In this document: positions 9,749 through 19,006 of the stretch, one piece after another
Position numbering within the stretch: the stretch's first letter is position 1
Layout of the letters: every line of letters begins with the position of its first letter
From: Gammaproteobacteria bacterium
Lineage (GTDB): Bacteria > Pseudomonadota > Gammaproteobacteria > Pseudomonadales > Halieaceae
DNA: 45,617 bases
Reading direction: 5' to 3'
Assembly (NCBI GenBank): GCA_024686215.1
Contig: JAIBDN010000015.1
Coordinates: forward strand, 1-45,617
Made by a program: the position numbers and the translations under genes
Notes under the pieces: generated by a model
What the model was told of the DNA's origin: nothing
The model's database searches: none
What the model saw: the letters and a program-made list of their open reading frames with translations, nothing else

Positions 9749-11176
9749 ATGCGCGAGTTAACACAATTTTATATTAATGGTGAGTGGGTAGACCCGGTAA
9801 CGCCGAACAGTCTGGATGTGATCAATCCCGCCAACGAAGAGGTCTGTGCGCAGATTTCAATGGGATCAGAAGACGATGTCAACAAAGCTGTGAGCGCTGC
9901 ACGTGCGGCCTTCGACAGTTTCAGCCGCACCTCCAGGGCGGAGCGCGTAGAGCTGCTGGAATCCTGCGCAGAGGTCTACCAGAAATACTACAACGATATT
10001 GCCGACGCCATCCGCGAAGAAATGGGTGCGCCGCAGGAACTGGCTGCCGGTGCACAGGCATTTTGTGGTCTGGGTCACCTGCAGGAAGCGGCCAAGATTC
10101 TGCGTACTTTCGATTTTGAAGAAGATCTGGGCGAAAACCGGGTGTTCAGGGAGCCCATTGGTGTTTGCGGGCTGATCACGCCCTGGAACTGGCCGGTCAA
10201 CCAGATTTCCTGCAAAGTGGCCCCGGCATTGGCGGTGGGTTGCACCATGGTACTCAAGCCCAGCGAAGTGGCACCACTTTCAGCGTATTTGTTCGCCCAG
10301 GTAATGCATGAGGCCGGCGTTCCTGCTGGTGTCTTCAATATGGTGAATGGCGATGGCCCGATCGTAGGCACAGCGCTGTCCAAGCATCCTGAAGTGGATA
10401 TGATGTCCTTTACCGGTTCTACCCGTGCCGGTTCACTGGTCGCGCAGAATGCCGCGCCCACGGTGAAACGTGTGGCCCAGGAACTGGGTGGTAAATCCCC
10501 CAATATTATCCTCGCTGATGCGGACCTTGAGGCTGCGGTCACCCGCGGTGTCATGCATATGTACCAGAATACCGGGCAGTCCTGTAATGCTCCCTCACGC
10601 ATGCTGGTACCAGCAGATCAACTTGCCGCAGCTGAGGCTATTGCCGCCAAGGTCACTGAATCAGTGGTGGTGGGTGATCCGGCAGTAGAAGGCACAACCA
10701 TGGGACCGGTGGTCTCCGAGGTGCAGTTCAATAAGATCCAGGGCCTGTTAGAGCAGGGTGTGGCTGAAGGCGCCAAGTTGGTCGCTGGTGGTCCCGGTCG
10801 GCCAGAAGGTATCGACAAGGGTTACTTCATTCGTCCCACGATTTTCTCCGAGGCAAACAATGAAATGACAATTGCGCGTGAAGAAATATTTGGGCCTGTG
10901 CTGACTATGATTCCTTACACGGATGAAGAAGAAGCCATTCGCATTGCCAACGATACCCCCTACGGTCTTGCCGGTTACGTGCAGAGTGAGGACATCCCCC
11001 ACGCGCGTGCGGTTGCCAGCAAAATTCGCGCCGGTAATATCCACATCAATGGTGCAGCAGGCGGTTTCGATGTGCCCTTTGGCGGTTTCAAGCAATCGGG
11101 TAACGGCCGCGAGTGGGGCCATCATGGCTTTACCGACTTCCTGGAAATCAAAGCAGTGGAAGGTTACGGCGAGTAG
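9749..11176 (+). CDS. NAD(P)-dependent aldehyde dehydrogenase
   Basis: A 475-residue soluble ALDH that oxidises an aldehyde to the acid. ITPWNWPVNQISCKV and KPSEVAPLSAY form the cofactor site, FTGSTRAGSLV the glycine turn and AQELGGKS the general-base Glu. NTGQSCNAPSRM carries the nucleophile Cys279. The start at 9749 follows ACGGAGAG; an upstream TTG at 9680 would add 23 residues that do not fit the family. The stop is two bases before the glycerol kinase start, so the two are almost certainly co-transcribed. The substrate is unknown; a short hydroxyaldehyde would suit the kinase partner. Confidence 0.94.
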   Translation: MRELTQFYINGEWVDPVTPNSLDVINPANEEVCAQISMGSEDDVNKAVSAARAAFDSFSRTSRAERVELLESCAEVYQKYYNDIADAIREEMGAPQELAAGAQAFCGLGHLQEAAKILRTFDFEEDLGENRVFREPIGVCGLITPWNWPVNQISCKVAPALAVGCTMVLKPSEVAPLSAYLFAQVMHEAGVPAGVFNMVNGDGPIVGTALSKHPEVDMMSFTGSTRAGSLVAQNAAPTVKRVAQELGGKSPNIILADADLEAAVTRGVMHMYQNTGQSCNAPSRMLVPADQLAAAEAIAAKVTESVVVGDPAVEGTTMGPVVSEVQFNKIQGLLEQGVAEGAKLVAGGPGRPEGIDKGYFIRPTIFSEANNEMTIAREEIFGPVLTMIPYTDEEEAIRIANDTPYGLAGYVQSEDIPHARAVASKIRAGNIHINGAAGGFDVPFGGFKQSGNGREWGHHGFTDFLEIKAVEGYGE

Positions 11177-11178
11177 CC

Positions 11179-12675
11179 GTGGCGCGGTTTGTCCTCGCTA
11201 TCGATCAGGGCACAACGGGTAGTACCGTTGCCCTGATGGATGCCCGCGGCAAATTGCGGGCCAGCATTAATGTAGAGTTCCCCCAGCTTTATCCCCAGCC
11301 AGGCTGGGTGGAACATCGCCCGGCTGACATCTGGGCGTCTGTCGGTAAAGCACTGCGCGCGATTCAGCGTAAAAAGATCTGTAAGCCAGGCGAAATAGTG
11401 GCGATTGGTATTACCAATCAGCGTGAAACTTCCCTGTTATGGGACCGCCAAAGTGGTGAGCCCCTGAACAATGCCATCGTCTGGCAGTGTCGTCGCACCA
11501 CCGATTTCTGTGAGTCGTTGCGCTCGGCTGGCCACGAACGAACAGTCAAACGGTTGTCGGGACTGGTTCTCGACCCCTATTTTTCAGCCAGTAAATACCG
11601 CTGGTTATTAAACAATACCCCGGGTATTTCCAGGTTGCTCAAAAATGGGCGCGTGGCTGCCGGGACCATAGACAGCTTCCTGATATGGCAACTCACCGGT
11701 GGGCAGGTACACGCCACCGATGTGTCCAACGCCTCGCGCACCTCGTTGATGAACCTGAAATCCGCTGACTGGGACGCTCAACTGCTGGACCTGTTTCAGG
11801 TGCCGCGAGACATCCTGCCACAGATTGTTCCTTCCAGTGGCGTATTGGGGCATACCCGTGGCGTGCCGGGTTTACCCGATGGTATACCTATATCCGGCGT
11901 GGCAGGAGACCAGCAGGCGGCCCTGTTTGGGCAGGCCTGTTTTGGCGTGGGTGATGCCAAGTGCACCTTTGGTACCGGTTCATTTATCCTGATGAATACC
12001 GGCTCGGAACGCCTGTTGTCCGAGTCTGGACTGCTGACCACCGTAGCCTGGCAACTGGGCGAGAAGGCCAGGCCGGTGTATGCCCTGGAGGGCGGCGCAT
12101 TTGTCTGTGGCGCAGCGGTGCAGTGGCTGCGCGATGGCTTGCACATGATCAAGGCGGCGCCGGCGATCGAGCCCCTGGCAAGGCAAGTGCCGGACCATGG
12201 CGGTGTGGAATTTGTTCCAGCGCTTACCGGACTAGGTGCACCACATTGGGCGCCCGACGCCCGGGGTACCCTTACCGGGCTCACTCGCGGTACGCAGCGT
12301 GGGCACATTGCGCGCGCCACCCTGGACGCAATGGCGCTGCAGAATGCGGATATTCTGCATGCTATGGAAGGCGATCTGGGTAAACGTATGAAGCCGCTGC
12401 GTGTCGATGGCGGGGCGGCCGCCAATGACTTGCTGATGCAGATCCAGGCGGATGTTCTGGGTCGCCGCTTGATCCGCCCTGCGGTGATCGAGACTACCGT
12501 GGCCGGTGCCTGTTATCTGGCGGGCCTCGGTGTGGGGCTGTGGGAAAGTACTGCGCAGGTCAAGAAAATCTGGCGCGCGCAACGTGAGTTCAAAGTCGAA
12601 CTGAGTGCCGCCGCTCGGCGCAAACGTCACGCGTCATGGAATGACGCCCTGCGGCGGACCTTGCTGCAAACGTAA
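11179..12675 (+). CDS. glpK: Glycerol kinase (FGGY family)
   Basis: A 498-residue kinase that phosphorylates glycerol to glycerol-3-phosphate with ATP. The start is the GTG at 11179, two bases after the upstream stop, because the protein then opens with FVLAIDQGTTGSTVALMD, the phosphate-binding motif of the fold. GITNQRETSLLWDRQSGEPL and NAIVWQCRRT match glycerol kinases, and the C-terminal domain has LRVDGGAAANDLLMQ. Length is normal. No glycerol facilitator or glycerol-3-phosphate dehydrogenase is nearby, which is unusual. The convergent gabD follows after a strong hairpin. Confidence 0.93.
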   Translation: MARFVLAIDQGTTGSTVALMDARGKLRASINVEFPQLYPQPGWVEHRPADIWASVGKALRAIQRKKICKPGEIVAIGITNQRETSLLWDRQSGEPLNNAIVWQCRRTTDFCESLRSAGHERTVKRLSGLVLDPYFSASKYRWLLNNTPGISRLLKNGRVAAGTIDSFLIWQLTGGQVHATDVSNASRTSLMNLKSADWDAQLLDLFQVPRDILPQIVPSSGVLGHTRGVPGLPDGIPISGVAGDQQAALFGQACFGVGDAKCTFGTGSFILMNTGSERLLSESGLLTTVAWQLGEKARPVYALEGGAFVCGAAVQWLRDGLHMIKAAPAIEPLARQVPDHGGVEFVPALTGLGAPHWAPDARGTLTGLTRGTQRGHIARATLDAMALQNADILHAMEGDLGKRMKPLRVDGGAAANDLLMQIQADVLGRRLIRPAVIETTVAGACYLAGLGVGLWESTAQVKKIWRAQREFKVELSAAARRKRHASWNDALRRTLLQT

Positions 12676-12682
12676 TGATGCA

Positions 12683-12703
12683 AGGGTGCGCGCTGCGCAC
12701 CCT
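12683..12703. terminator. Hairpin between convergent glpK and gabD
   Basis: AGGGTGCGC (12683-12691) and GCGCACCCT (12695-12703) form a perfect 9-bp stem with a 3-base centre, in the 47-base gap between two convergent genes. No T-run follows on either strand. The symmetry and placement suggest a two-way transcription barrier. Confidence 0.55.
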
Positions 12704-12722
12704 GGGTAACGGATGAGTGCAG

Positions 12723-14186
12723 TTACTTATCCAGTCCGCCCATCAGCATGTACTTGATTTCCACATAGTCCTCGATGCCGTACTTGGAACCCTCGCGACC
12801 TGAACCCGATTCCTTGACCCCGCCGAAGGGCGCCATCTCATTGGAGATGATGCCCTCGTTGATACCGACGATGCCGTACTCCAGCGCTTCAGCGACACGC
12901 CAGACACGGCCTATATCGCGGGTGTAAAAGTATGAGGCCAGTCCAAATTCGGTATCGTTGGCCATGGCGATGACTTCCTCCTCGCTGGAAAAACGCGTAA
13001 CCGGCGCTACCGGGCCGAAGATCTCATTGCGGAAAACAGGCATCTCGGAAGTGACTTCGGTCAATACAGTGGGCTGATAAAAACATCCCCCCAACTCGTG
13101 GGTGCCGCCGCCCAGTGCCACCTTGGCACCGGCCGCCACGGATGCCTGGACCAGCGCATCTACGTCCTTAACCGCTCCGGTGTTGACCAGGGGGCCGATG
13201 GTGATGCCTTCCTGCATGCCATCACCGACGGTCAGGGCGGCAGTGGCTGCAACCAGCTTTTCCACGAAAGCGTCATACACGCCGTCCTGCACGAACAGGC
13301 GATTGGAGCAGACACAGGTCTGTCCCGAATTGCGGTATTTGGAGACCATGGCGCCCTGTACCGCGGCGTCGATGTCGGCATCATCAAAGACGATAAAGGG
13401 GGCATTGCCGCCCAGTTCCATGGAGGTCTTCTTCATGGTTGCCGCGCAATCAGCTATCAGCATCTTGCCCACTGGCGTGGAACCAGTGAAGGTCAGTTTG
13501 CGCACGATGGGATTGCTGGTGATTTCGTTGCCAATGGCGGCTGTACTGCCGGCCACCACATTGAGCACGCCGGCAGGAACGCCTGCGCGCTCGGCCAGTT
13601 CGGCCATGGCAAAGGCGGATAAGGGCGTTGCCGAGGCGGGCTTTATCACTATGCTGCAACCAGCGGCCATCGCCGGAGCGGCCTTGCGCGCGATCATGGC
13701 GTTGGGAAAGTTCCAGGGGGTAATGGCGGCGACCACGCCAACCGGCTGCTTGATACACACGATACGTTTGTCTTCGGAGGGACCGGGAATAACGTCGCCA
13801 TCGATGCGCTTGGCTTCTTCGCCAAACCATTCTACAAAGGATGCACCGTAGGCGATTTCGCCGCGTGACTCGGCCAGCACCTTGCCCTGTTCGGCGGTCA
13901 TGATGATTGCCAGGTCTTCCTGATTAGCCATCATCAGGTCGAACCATTTGCGCAGGATTCCGGCGCGCGCCTTTGCCGGACGTTTTTTCCACTCGTCCAT
14001 ACCGCGCTGGGCGGCGCTGATTGCCCGGGATGTTTCTGCGGCGCCGAGCTTGGCAACTTCAATAATCAGTTCGCCGTTGGCCGGGTTGGTAACGGCGAAG
14101 GTTTCACCGTTGTCGGCATCGATCCACTGGCCGTCCACATAGGCCTGGTTTTTTAGCAAGCTGGGGTCAGAGAGAGACAGGGTCAT
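12723..14186 (-). CDS. gabD: Succinate-semialdehyde dehydrogenase
   Basis: A 487-residue ALDH with close similarity to enterobacterial GabD along its length. Visible matches include VDGQWIDADNGETF, VTNPANGE, IKQPVGVVAAITPWNFP, SMELGGNAPFIVFDDAD (general base Glu257), NSGQTCVCSNRL (Cys291 and Cys293) and the ending KYGIEDYVEIKYM. It oxidises succinate semialdehyde to succinate, the last step of GABA use. The start at 14186 has AAGGA seven bases upstream; an upstream start at 14237 adds unrelated residues. No GABA aminotransferase adjoins it, though the enzyme at 6981 could supply semialdehydes. Confidence 0.94.
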   Translation of the reverse strand: MTLSLSDPSLLKNQAYVDGQWIDADNGETFAVTNPANGELIIEVAKLGAAETSRAISAAQRGMDEWKKRPAKARAGILRKWFDLMMANQEDLAIIMTAEQGKVLAESRGEIAYGASFVEWFGEEAKRIDGDVIPGPSEDKRIVCIKQPVGVVAAITPWNFPNAMIARKAAPAMAAGCSIVIKPASATPLSAFAMAELAERAGVPAGVLNVVAGSTAAIGNEITSNPIVRKLTFTGSTPVGKMLIADCAATMKKTSMELGGNAPFIVFDDADIDAAVQGAMVSKYRNSGQTCVCSNRLFVQDGVYDAFVEKLVAATAALTVGDGMQEGITIGPLVNTGAVKDVDALVQASVAAGAKVALGGGTHELGGCFYQPTVLTEVTSEMPVFRNEIFGPVAPVTRFSSEEEVIAMANDTEFGLASYFYTRDIGRVWRVAEALEYGIVGINEGIISNEMAPFGGVKESGSGREGSKYGIEDYVEIKYMLMGGLDK

Positions 14187-14276
14187 GTTGTTATCCTTGA
14201 GTAGAGGTTTAAAAACTGGGGTAGTGTAGGGTGCCATTGCCCTCCCTTCAAGATAAAACCGGATGCTTTGACTGAT

Positions 14277-15289
<1,013 letters not shown>

Positions 15290-15290
<1 letters not shown>

Positions 15291-15328
15291 AGGTTAAATA
15301 TACCTAAAAACTTGGTATTTAAAACCTA
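15290..15328. promoter_or_regulatory. Two candidate PspF upstream activating sites
   Basis: Site 1 is TAGGTTAAATATACCTA (15290-15306). Site 2 is TTGGTATTTAAAACCTA (15312-15328), which on the minus strand reads TAGGTTTTAAATACCAA and agrees with site 1 at 13 of 17 positions. Their centres are 22 bp apart, about two helical turns. They lie some 85-125 bp upstream of the sigma-54-like element, and site 1 overlaps the pspF start. Confidence 0.6.
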
Positions 15329-15412
15329 TATTGTGGCTAAAAATACCTTATTCATGCTGAGGATAAAGTCTAAAAATAGAAATAACCTATATTTATCAAT
15401 GACCTGCAGTTA

Positions 15413-15430
15413 TTGGCATGATTTCTGATT
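15413..15430 (+). promoter_or_regulatory. Candidate sigma-54 promoter of the psp operon
   Basis: TTGGCATGATTTCTGATT has the -24 GG of the TGGCAC element, ten bases, then GA in place of the -12 GC. Only the -12 dinucleotide departs clearly from consensus. Transcription would start near 15440, leaving a leader of about 55 bases before the first gene. The neighbouring PspF gene makes a sigma-54 promoter expected here. Confidence 0.6.
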
Positions 15431-15496
15431 AGGTAATACTGAGTTTAATGACGCTAGTCCGGGGCCTGCAGCGCCCGGGTAGAAGGAGTACAAGGC

Positions 15497-15679
15497 ATGA
15501 AAATTCAGGATCAGCGCCTGGTCATCTACGCCGCAGTGGCATTGCTGTGTGCCGTAGCTGCCATGGGTATTGGCACTGCTGCTGCATGGAGCTTTTTACA
15601 GGTACTGGCGGTCATTGAGCTAATGCAGTGGTTTGGCGCGCCAGTGCGTGAGTTTTCTTCAGATTTATCGGCAAAGTAA
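15497..15679 (+). CDS. Unrecognised 60-residue membrane protein, first gene of the psp operon
   Basis: A short gene with a strong SD (AAGGAG, about 9 bases before ATG) placed between the sigma-54-like promoter and pspA, ending 13 bases before pspA. The protein has a short charged N-terminus (MKIQDQR), one long hydrophobic stretch at about residues 8-44 that could be one or two helices (VIYAAVALLCAVAAMGIG, then AAAWSFLQVLAVIELM), and a polar tail. I do not recognise it as PspB, PspC, PspD or PspG. Position implies induction with the psp response; its role is unknown, perhaps a membrane sensor or PspA anchor (inference). Confidence 0.82.
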   Translation: MKIQDQRLVIYAAVALLCAVAAMGIGTAAAWSFLQVLAVIELMQWFGAPVREFSSDLSAK

Positions 15680-15692
15680 CAGGAGACACAAC

Positions 15693-16370
15693 ATGGGCGT
15701 ATTTTCGCGTATGACAGATATTATCAATTCAAATATTAATTCCATGCTGGACCAGGCGGAGGATCCGCAAAAGATGATTCGCCTGATTATCCAGGAGATG
15801 GAAGACACGCTGGTAGAGGTGCGCAGTTCTTCTGCCCGGGTGCTGGCCGAGCGCAAGGCGGCGGCCCGTCGTCTGGAGCAGATGCAGGTGGAGGCCGACA
15901 GCTGGGAAGATAAGGCGAAGTTGGCAATCGGCAAGGGCCGGGAAGACCTGGCTCGCGCGGCGCTGCAGGAGAAACGCGCTATCGAGGAAGAGCTTGCTGT
16001 GATCAATGGAGAGTTGCAGGCAACGGATGAACATATCGAACAGTTGAATGAAGAGGTGGGCAAGTTGCAACAAAAGCTGAGCGACGCCAAGGCCAAACAA
16101 AAGGCGCTGCTCATGCGCTCGCAGACAGTGGAGTCACGCATCAAGGTGAAGCGCCAGATGCAGCGTGAAAAGCTTGACGACGCCTTTCAGCGCTTCGATC
16201 ACTTCGAGCGACGTATGGATAACCTGGAGGGGCAGTTGGAGGCCATGGATCTGGGTCGGGAAGTTTCACCGGACCTGGCGGCGGAAATAGATGCCCTGCA
16301 GGAAGATGAACAGATTAACGGCGAGCTACAGCGACTGAAGGCGGAACTGGAAGGCGCTGAAAAAGTCTAG
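15693..16370 (+). CDS. pspA: Phage shock protein A
   Basis: A 225-residue PspA/IM30 (ESCRT-III-like) protein. It binds stressed inner membrane, helps hold proton-motive force and, when idle, inhibits PspF. The N-terminus MGVFSRMTDIINSNINSMLDQAEDP is the conserved amphipathic membrane-binding helix plus the start of the first hairpin helix. The rest is almost wholly charged coiled coil with no hydrophobic segment. The start at 15693 has AGGAGA upstream; the longer frame from 15633 only overlaps the previous gene. Length matches E. coli PspA (about 222). Confidence 0.96.
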   Translation: MGVFSRMTDIINSNINSMLDQAEDPQKMIRLIIQEMEDTLVEVRSSSARVLAERKAAARRLEQMQVEADSWEDKAKLAIGKGREDLARAALQEKRAIEEELAVINGELQATDEHIEQLNEEVGKLQQKLSDAKAKQKALLMRSQTVESRIKVKRQMQREKLDDAFQRFDHFERRMDNLEGQLEAMDLGREVSPDLAAEIDALQEDEQINGELQRLKAELEGAEKV

Positions 16371-16454
16371 AATCGCAGGGTCGTGGCATTTGGCTCACCG
16401 CTGTAAAGATGGCAGCATGGTCTTTGTATTACGCTCGGCACAAGGAAAGATTTG

Positions 16455-16724
16455 ATGGAAATTTGGAAGTTTTTATTCGTTCCCACTATTTTGTTTCTGG
16501 TGATTGTGGCACCCCTGTGGATCACTATGCACTATCGCAGTGTGAACCGTTCCTCGCGCAGTCTGAGTAGCGAGGACAGAGGGTCGATTGAGCACATGCT
16601 GGAGACCGTGGATAAATTGACTGACCGCATTGGCACGCTGGAGTCGATACTGGATGTGGATCACCCGGAATGGCGGCAGCAGGTCAACCGCCAGGATCAG
16701 GGCAAGGGCAAGGAGTCATTATGA
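16455..16724 (+). CDS. pspB: Phage shock protein B
   Basis: An 89-residue membrane protein with one N-terminal helix (about residues 4-26, KFLFVPTILFLVIVAPLWIT) and a cytoplasmic coiled coil (LSSEDRGSIEHMLETVDKLTDRI), followed by ILDVDHPEWR, a PspB hallmark. With PspC it relays membrane stress to PspA. ATG at 16455 follows AAGGAAAG; a TTG just before it is less likely. The stop overlaps the pspC start in ATGA, so the two are translationally coupled. An 84-base gap separates it from pspA. The polar tail after residue 75 is longer than in E. coli. Confidence 0.94.
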   Translation: MEIWKFLFVPTILFLVIVAPLWITMHYRSVNRSSRSLSSEDRGSIEHMLETVDKLTDRIGTLESILDVDHPEWRQQVNRQDQGKGKESL

Positions 16725-17236
16725 GTAACAAACACCGTAGGCATAGTAATGGCGGCTATCGCCGTCGCAATAAGCAGTTTCATTCACGTAAGAGTGGGGG
16801 TTGGGGCATGAATTTGTATCGCAACACCCGCGAGGGCAAGATCGCCGGCGTCGCAGCTGGCCTTGCCGATCACTTTGATGTCGCCCACTGGGTCGTGCGA
16901 CTGGTGTTGATAGCCGCCTTCTTGTTTACCGGCACCCTGGCGCTGTGGGCGTATCTGGCGGCCTGGATACTGTTGGCACCGCGGCCACTGAGGCGCGGGG
17001 AAGACGGCGGCTATTACAGTGAGCCAGAATACGAGGATGTGGCTGTAGAGATGGAATACGATGAGCGCCATCACGATTATCGGCCGCGCAAAGTATTTCG
17101 CTATAGCGACAGCAGCAGCGTACGCCTGCGGCGTGCCAGGGAGCGCCTGGACGCTGCCCTGCGCCGGGTAGAAGGTATGGAGTCCTATGTCACCTCCCGG
17201 CAGTTTGAGCTGAACAAGGAATTCTCACAGCTTTAG
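16721..17236 (+). CDS. pspC: Phage shock protein C
   Basis: A 171-residue inner-membrane sensor of the psp response. A very basic N-terminal tail (HRRHSNGGYRRRNKQFHSRK) precedes the PspC domain at about 27-88, containing LYRNTREGKIAGVAAGLADHF and a hydrophobic pair of segments ending AYLAAWILLAPRPL. An acidic stretch and a C-terminal coiled coil (LRRARERLDAALRRVEGMES) follow. The start overlaps the pspB stop and has AAGGAG upstream. The protein is longer than E. coli PspC (about 119) because of both extensions. It is the last gene before a terminator. Confidence 0.94.
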   Translation: MSNKHRRHSNGGYRRRNKQFHSRKSGGWGMNLYRNTREGKIAGVAAGLADHFDVAHWVVRLVLIAAFLFTGTLALWAYLAAWILLAPRPLRRGEDGGYYSEPEYEDVAVEMEYDERHHDYRPRKVFRYSDSSSVRLRRARERLDAALRRVEGMESYVTSRQFELNKEFSQL

Positions 17237-17256
17237 GGCCGCAGCGGCGGCCTTTT
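17237..17256 (+). terminator. Terminator of the psp operon
   Basis: Immediately after the pspC stop, GGCCGC (17237-17242) pairs with GCGGCC (17247-17252) around AGCG, followed by TTTT (17253-17256). This is a compact intrinsic terminator with a short T-run. Confidence 0.75.
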
Positions 17257-17317
17257 CCTGGCGGTATTAATTCGTTATGCTCAGGGCATTAAATCTTTTA
17301 ATGCAAGGGGCATCATC

Positions 17318-18139
17318 ATGGCCAAAGCTGGCCTGGAGCAGTTGCAGCAAGCAGAGCGGATAGCCGCCTTCGCGCCAGAACTCTACATTCCCCCACCCAG
17401 TGCCTGGCTGGCCTTGACCGAGGCGCATCGCGCGGTTGCTGAAATTATCACTCTTAACCTCAGTCGCAGGCGACTGGTGCGGCTGGCCCCTTCCGGGGAT
17501 GGTCATCCCGTGATGGTGCTTCCGGGGTTCATGGGGGGGGATGGCTATAATGCAGCACTGCGTCGCTTCCTTAGCGGTCTTGATTACTCGGTACACGGCT
17601 GGGGCCAGGGGCGTAACCTGGGGCCGCGCGAAGGTGTGCTGGAAGGTTTACGCGAGCGCATAACCTATCTTTCAGAGCGCTACGAGAGCCCGGTGTCTTT
17701 GGTGGGGCATAGTCTCGGCGGGATTTTCGCGCGGGAACTGGCGCGTGAATATCCTGAGCGGGTGCGCCAGGTTATCTCCCTGGGAAGCCCTTTCGGTGAG
17801 GGTCGCATGACCGGCTCGATACCGGCGCGACTGTTCAGCGCGCTTAACCCGCCCGAAGAACTGCCCATTGACCAGGATGTTTTGCATCATGCGCCGCCCG
17901 TGCCAACGACGGCGATATATTCCAAAGGTGACGGCATAGTTAACTGGAAAACCACACTGCAGGCAGATGGTCATGCCAAAAGCCAGAGTATCCAGGTGCG
18001 CGGCAGTCACTGTGGCATGACCTTGAACCCTTCTATCTGGTTTCTGATCGCTGAGCGTCTGGCTGTGCCCCATGGGGCCTGGCAACCCTTCGAGCGCCGC
18101 AATTGGCGCAATCTGTTTTTCCCTTCCAGCCAACCTTGA
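17318..18139 (+). CDS. Alpha/beta hydrolase, lipase/acyltransferase-like
   Basis: A 273-residue alpha/beta hydrolase. VMVLPGFMGG forms the oxyanion region and VGHSLGGIFAREL carries the nucleophile Ser in the GHSLGG elbow, near residue 131. A late GSHCGMTLNP supplies the catalytic His, and DGIVNW a candidate acid. No signal peptide is seen, so it is cytoplasmic. The first 50 residues are a leader ahead of the fold. It is followed with overlap or close contact by a second hydrolase and then an AraC gene, probably one operon. The substrate is likely an ester but cannot be named. Confidence 0.87.
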   Translation: MAKAGLEQLQQAERIAAFAPELYIPPPSAWLALTEAHRAVAEIITLNLSRRRLVRLAPSGDGHPVMVLPGFMGGDGYNAALRRFLSGLDYSVHGWGQGRNLGPREGVLEGLRERITYLSERYESPVSLVGHSLGGIFARELAREYPERVRQVISLGSPFGEGRMTGSIPARLFSALNPPEELPIDQDVLHHAPPVPTTAIYSKGDGIVNWKTTLQADGHAKSQSIQVRGSHCGMTLNPSIWFLIAERLAVPHGAWQPFERRNWRNLFFPSSQP

Positions 18140-18150
18140 TACAGGAAAGA

Positions 18151-18969
18151 TTGGAGGCATTTGGTGGTGACGGCGCGCCTTTAGTTTTTGCCCCCGCCAA
18201 CGGCTATCCGTCGGGCAGCTATCGCCAGTTCCTGGCACCATTACAGCAGTATGTGCAGGTCACCGGGTATCGTCACCGTCCTCTGTGGAGCGACCGGGAG
18301 CCGCGGCGGCAATTGCGCTGGTCGCACTTTGCAGATGATCTGATTCACACTGTGGAAGCGGGTTTTAACGAGCCCGTGTGGATGATGGGGCACTCATTGG
18401 GTGGGGCGGTATCGATGTTGGCAGCAGCGCGTAGTCCACAGTTATTTCGTGGGCTGATACTGCTGGATCCGGTTTTTATGTCGTCGAGGAAAGCGCTGAA
18501 GACTCGAATAGTGCCGCGTGACCGCTTGCCAATGGTGCGCTCTGCACTGCGCCGACCTAACCACTTTAATGATCATCAGGCAGCGTTTGATTTTCATCGT
18601 GCCAAGCGCCCTTACTCCGCAATTAATGACGAAGTGCTATGGGATTATGTTAACGCTGGCATGGTGCCGGCTGAGGGTGGCGGGCTGAAGCTGGCTTTTT
18701 CCCGGGAGTGGGAGGCGGGGATCTATGCTTCCGTGCCCTGGATCTGGCCCAGCGTGTCGCGGGTGCGATTGCCAACACTGGGATTGCACGGCGAGACCTC
18801 CGATCTGTTAACGCCCGCCACTTTGCGGCGCTGGCAACGGCTGCAACCGCATGCGGAGTTGCAAGTCTGCCCCGGCGGTCATCTCTTGCCTATGGAGCAA
18901 CCGCAGAGCACGGCCGGGTTTGTTATAGACTTTCTGCGCCGGCAGCAGGATCAGGGGGTTAATCCCTAG
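18151..18969 (+). CDS. Alpha/beta hydrolase
   Basis: A hydrolase of about 272 residues. LVFAPANGYPSGSY marks the first strand, MGHSLGGAVSMLAAARSP the nucleophile elbow, LHGETSDLLTP the acid region and PGGHLLPMEQP the catalytic His. The start is uncertain. TTG at 18151 has AGGAAAG just upstream; TTG at 18136 would overlap the preceding stop, and 18103 overlaps further. No ATG is available near the N-terminus of the fold. It lies between another hydrolase and an AraC gene on the same strand. Confidence 0.85.
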   Translation: MEAFGGDGAPLVFAPANGYPSGSYRQFLAPLQQYVQVTGYRHRPLWSDREPRRQLRWSHFADDLIHTVEAGFNEPVWMMGHSLGGAVSMLAAARSPQLFRGLILLDPVFMSSRKALKTRIVPRDRLPMVRSALRRPNHFNDHQAAFDFHRAKRPYSAINDEVLWDYVNAGMVPAEGGGLKLAFSREWEAGIYASVPWIWPSVSRVRLPTLGLHGETSDLLTPATLRRWQRLQPHAELQVCPGGHLLPMEQPQSTAGFVIDFLRRQQDQGVNP

Positions 18970-19006
18970 AGCGAAGTTGATCGTCGATGTTATATTCTTT
19001 CTTTGA

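Noticed and set aside
13098..13851. Plus-strand frames of 174 and 249 codons opposite gabD
   Set aside because: The gabD match is continuous on the minus strand. The two frames overlap each other and show low-complexity Ala/Pro/Ser composition.
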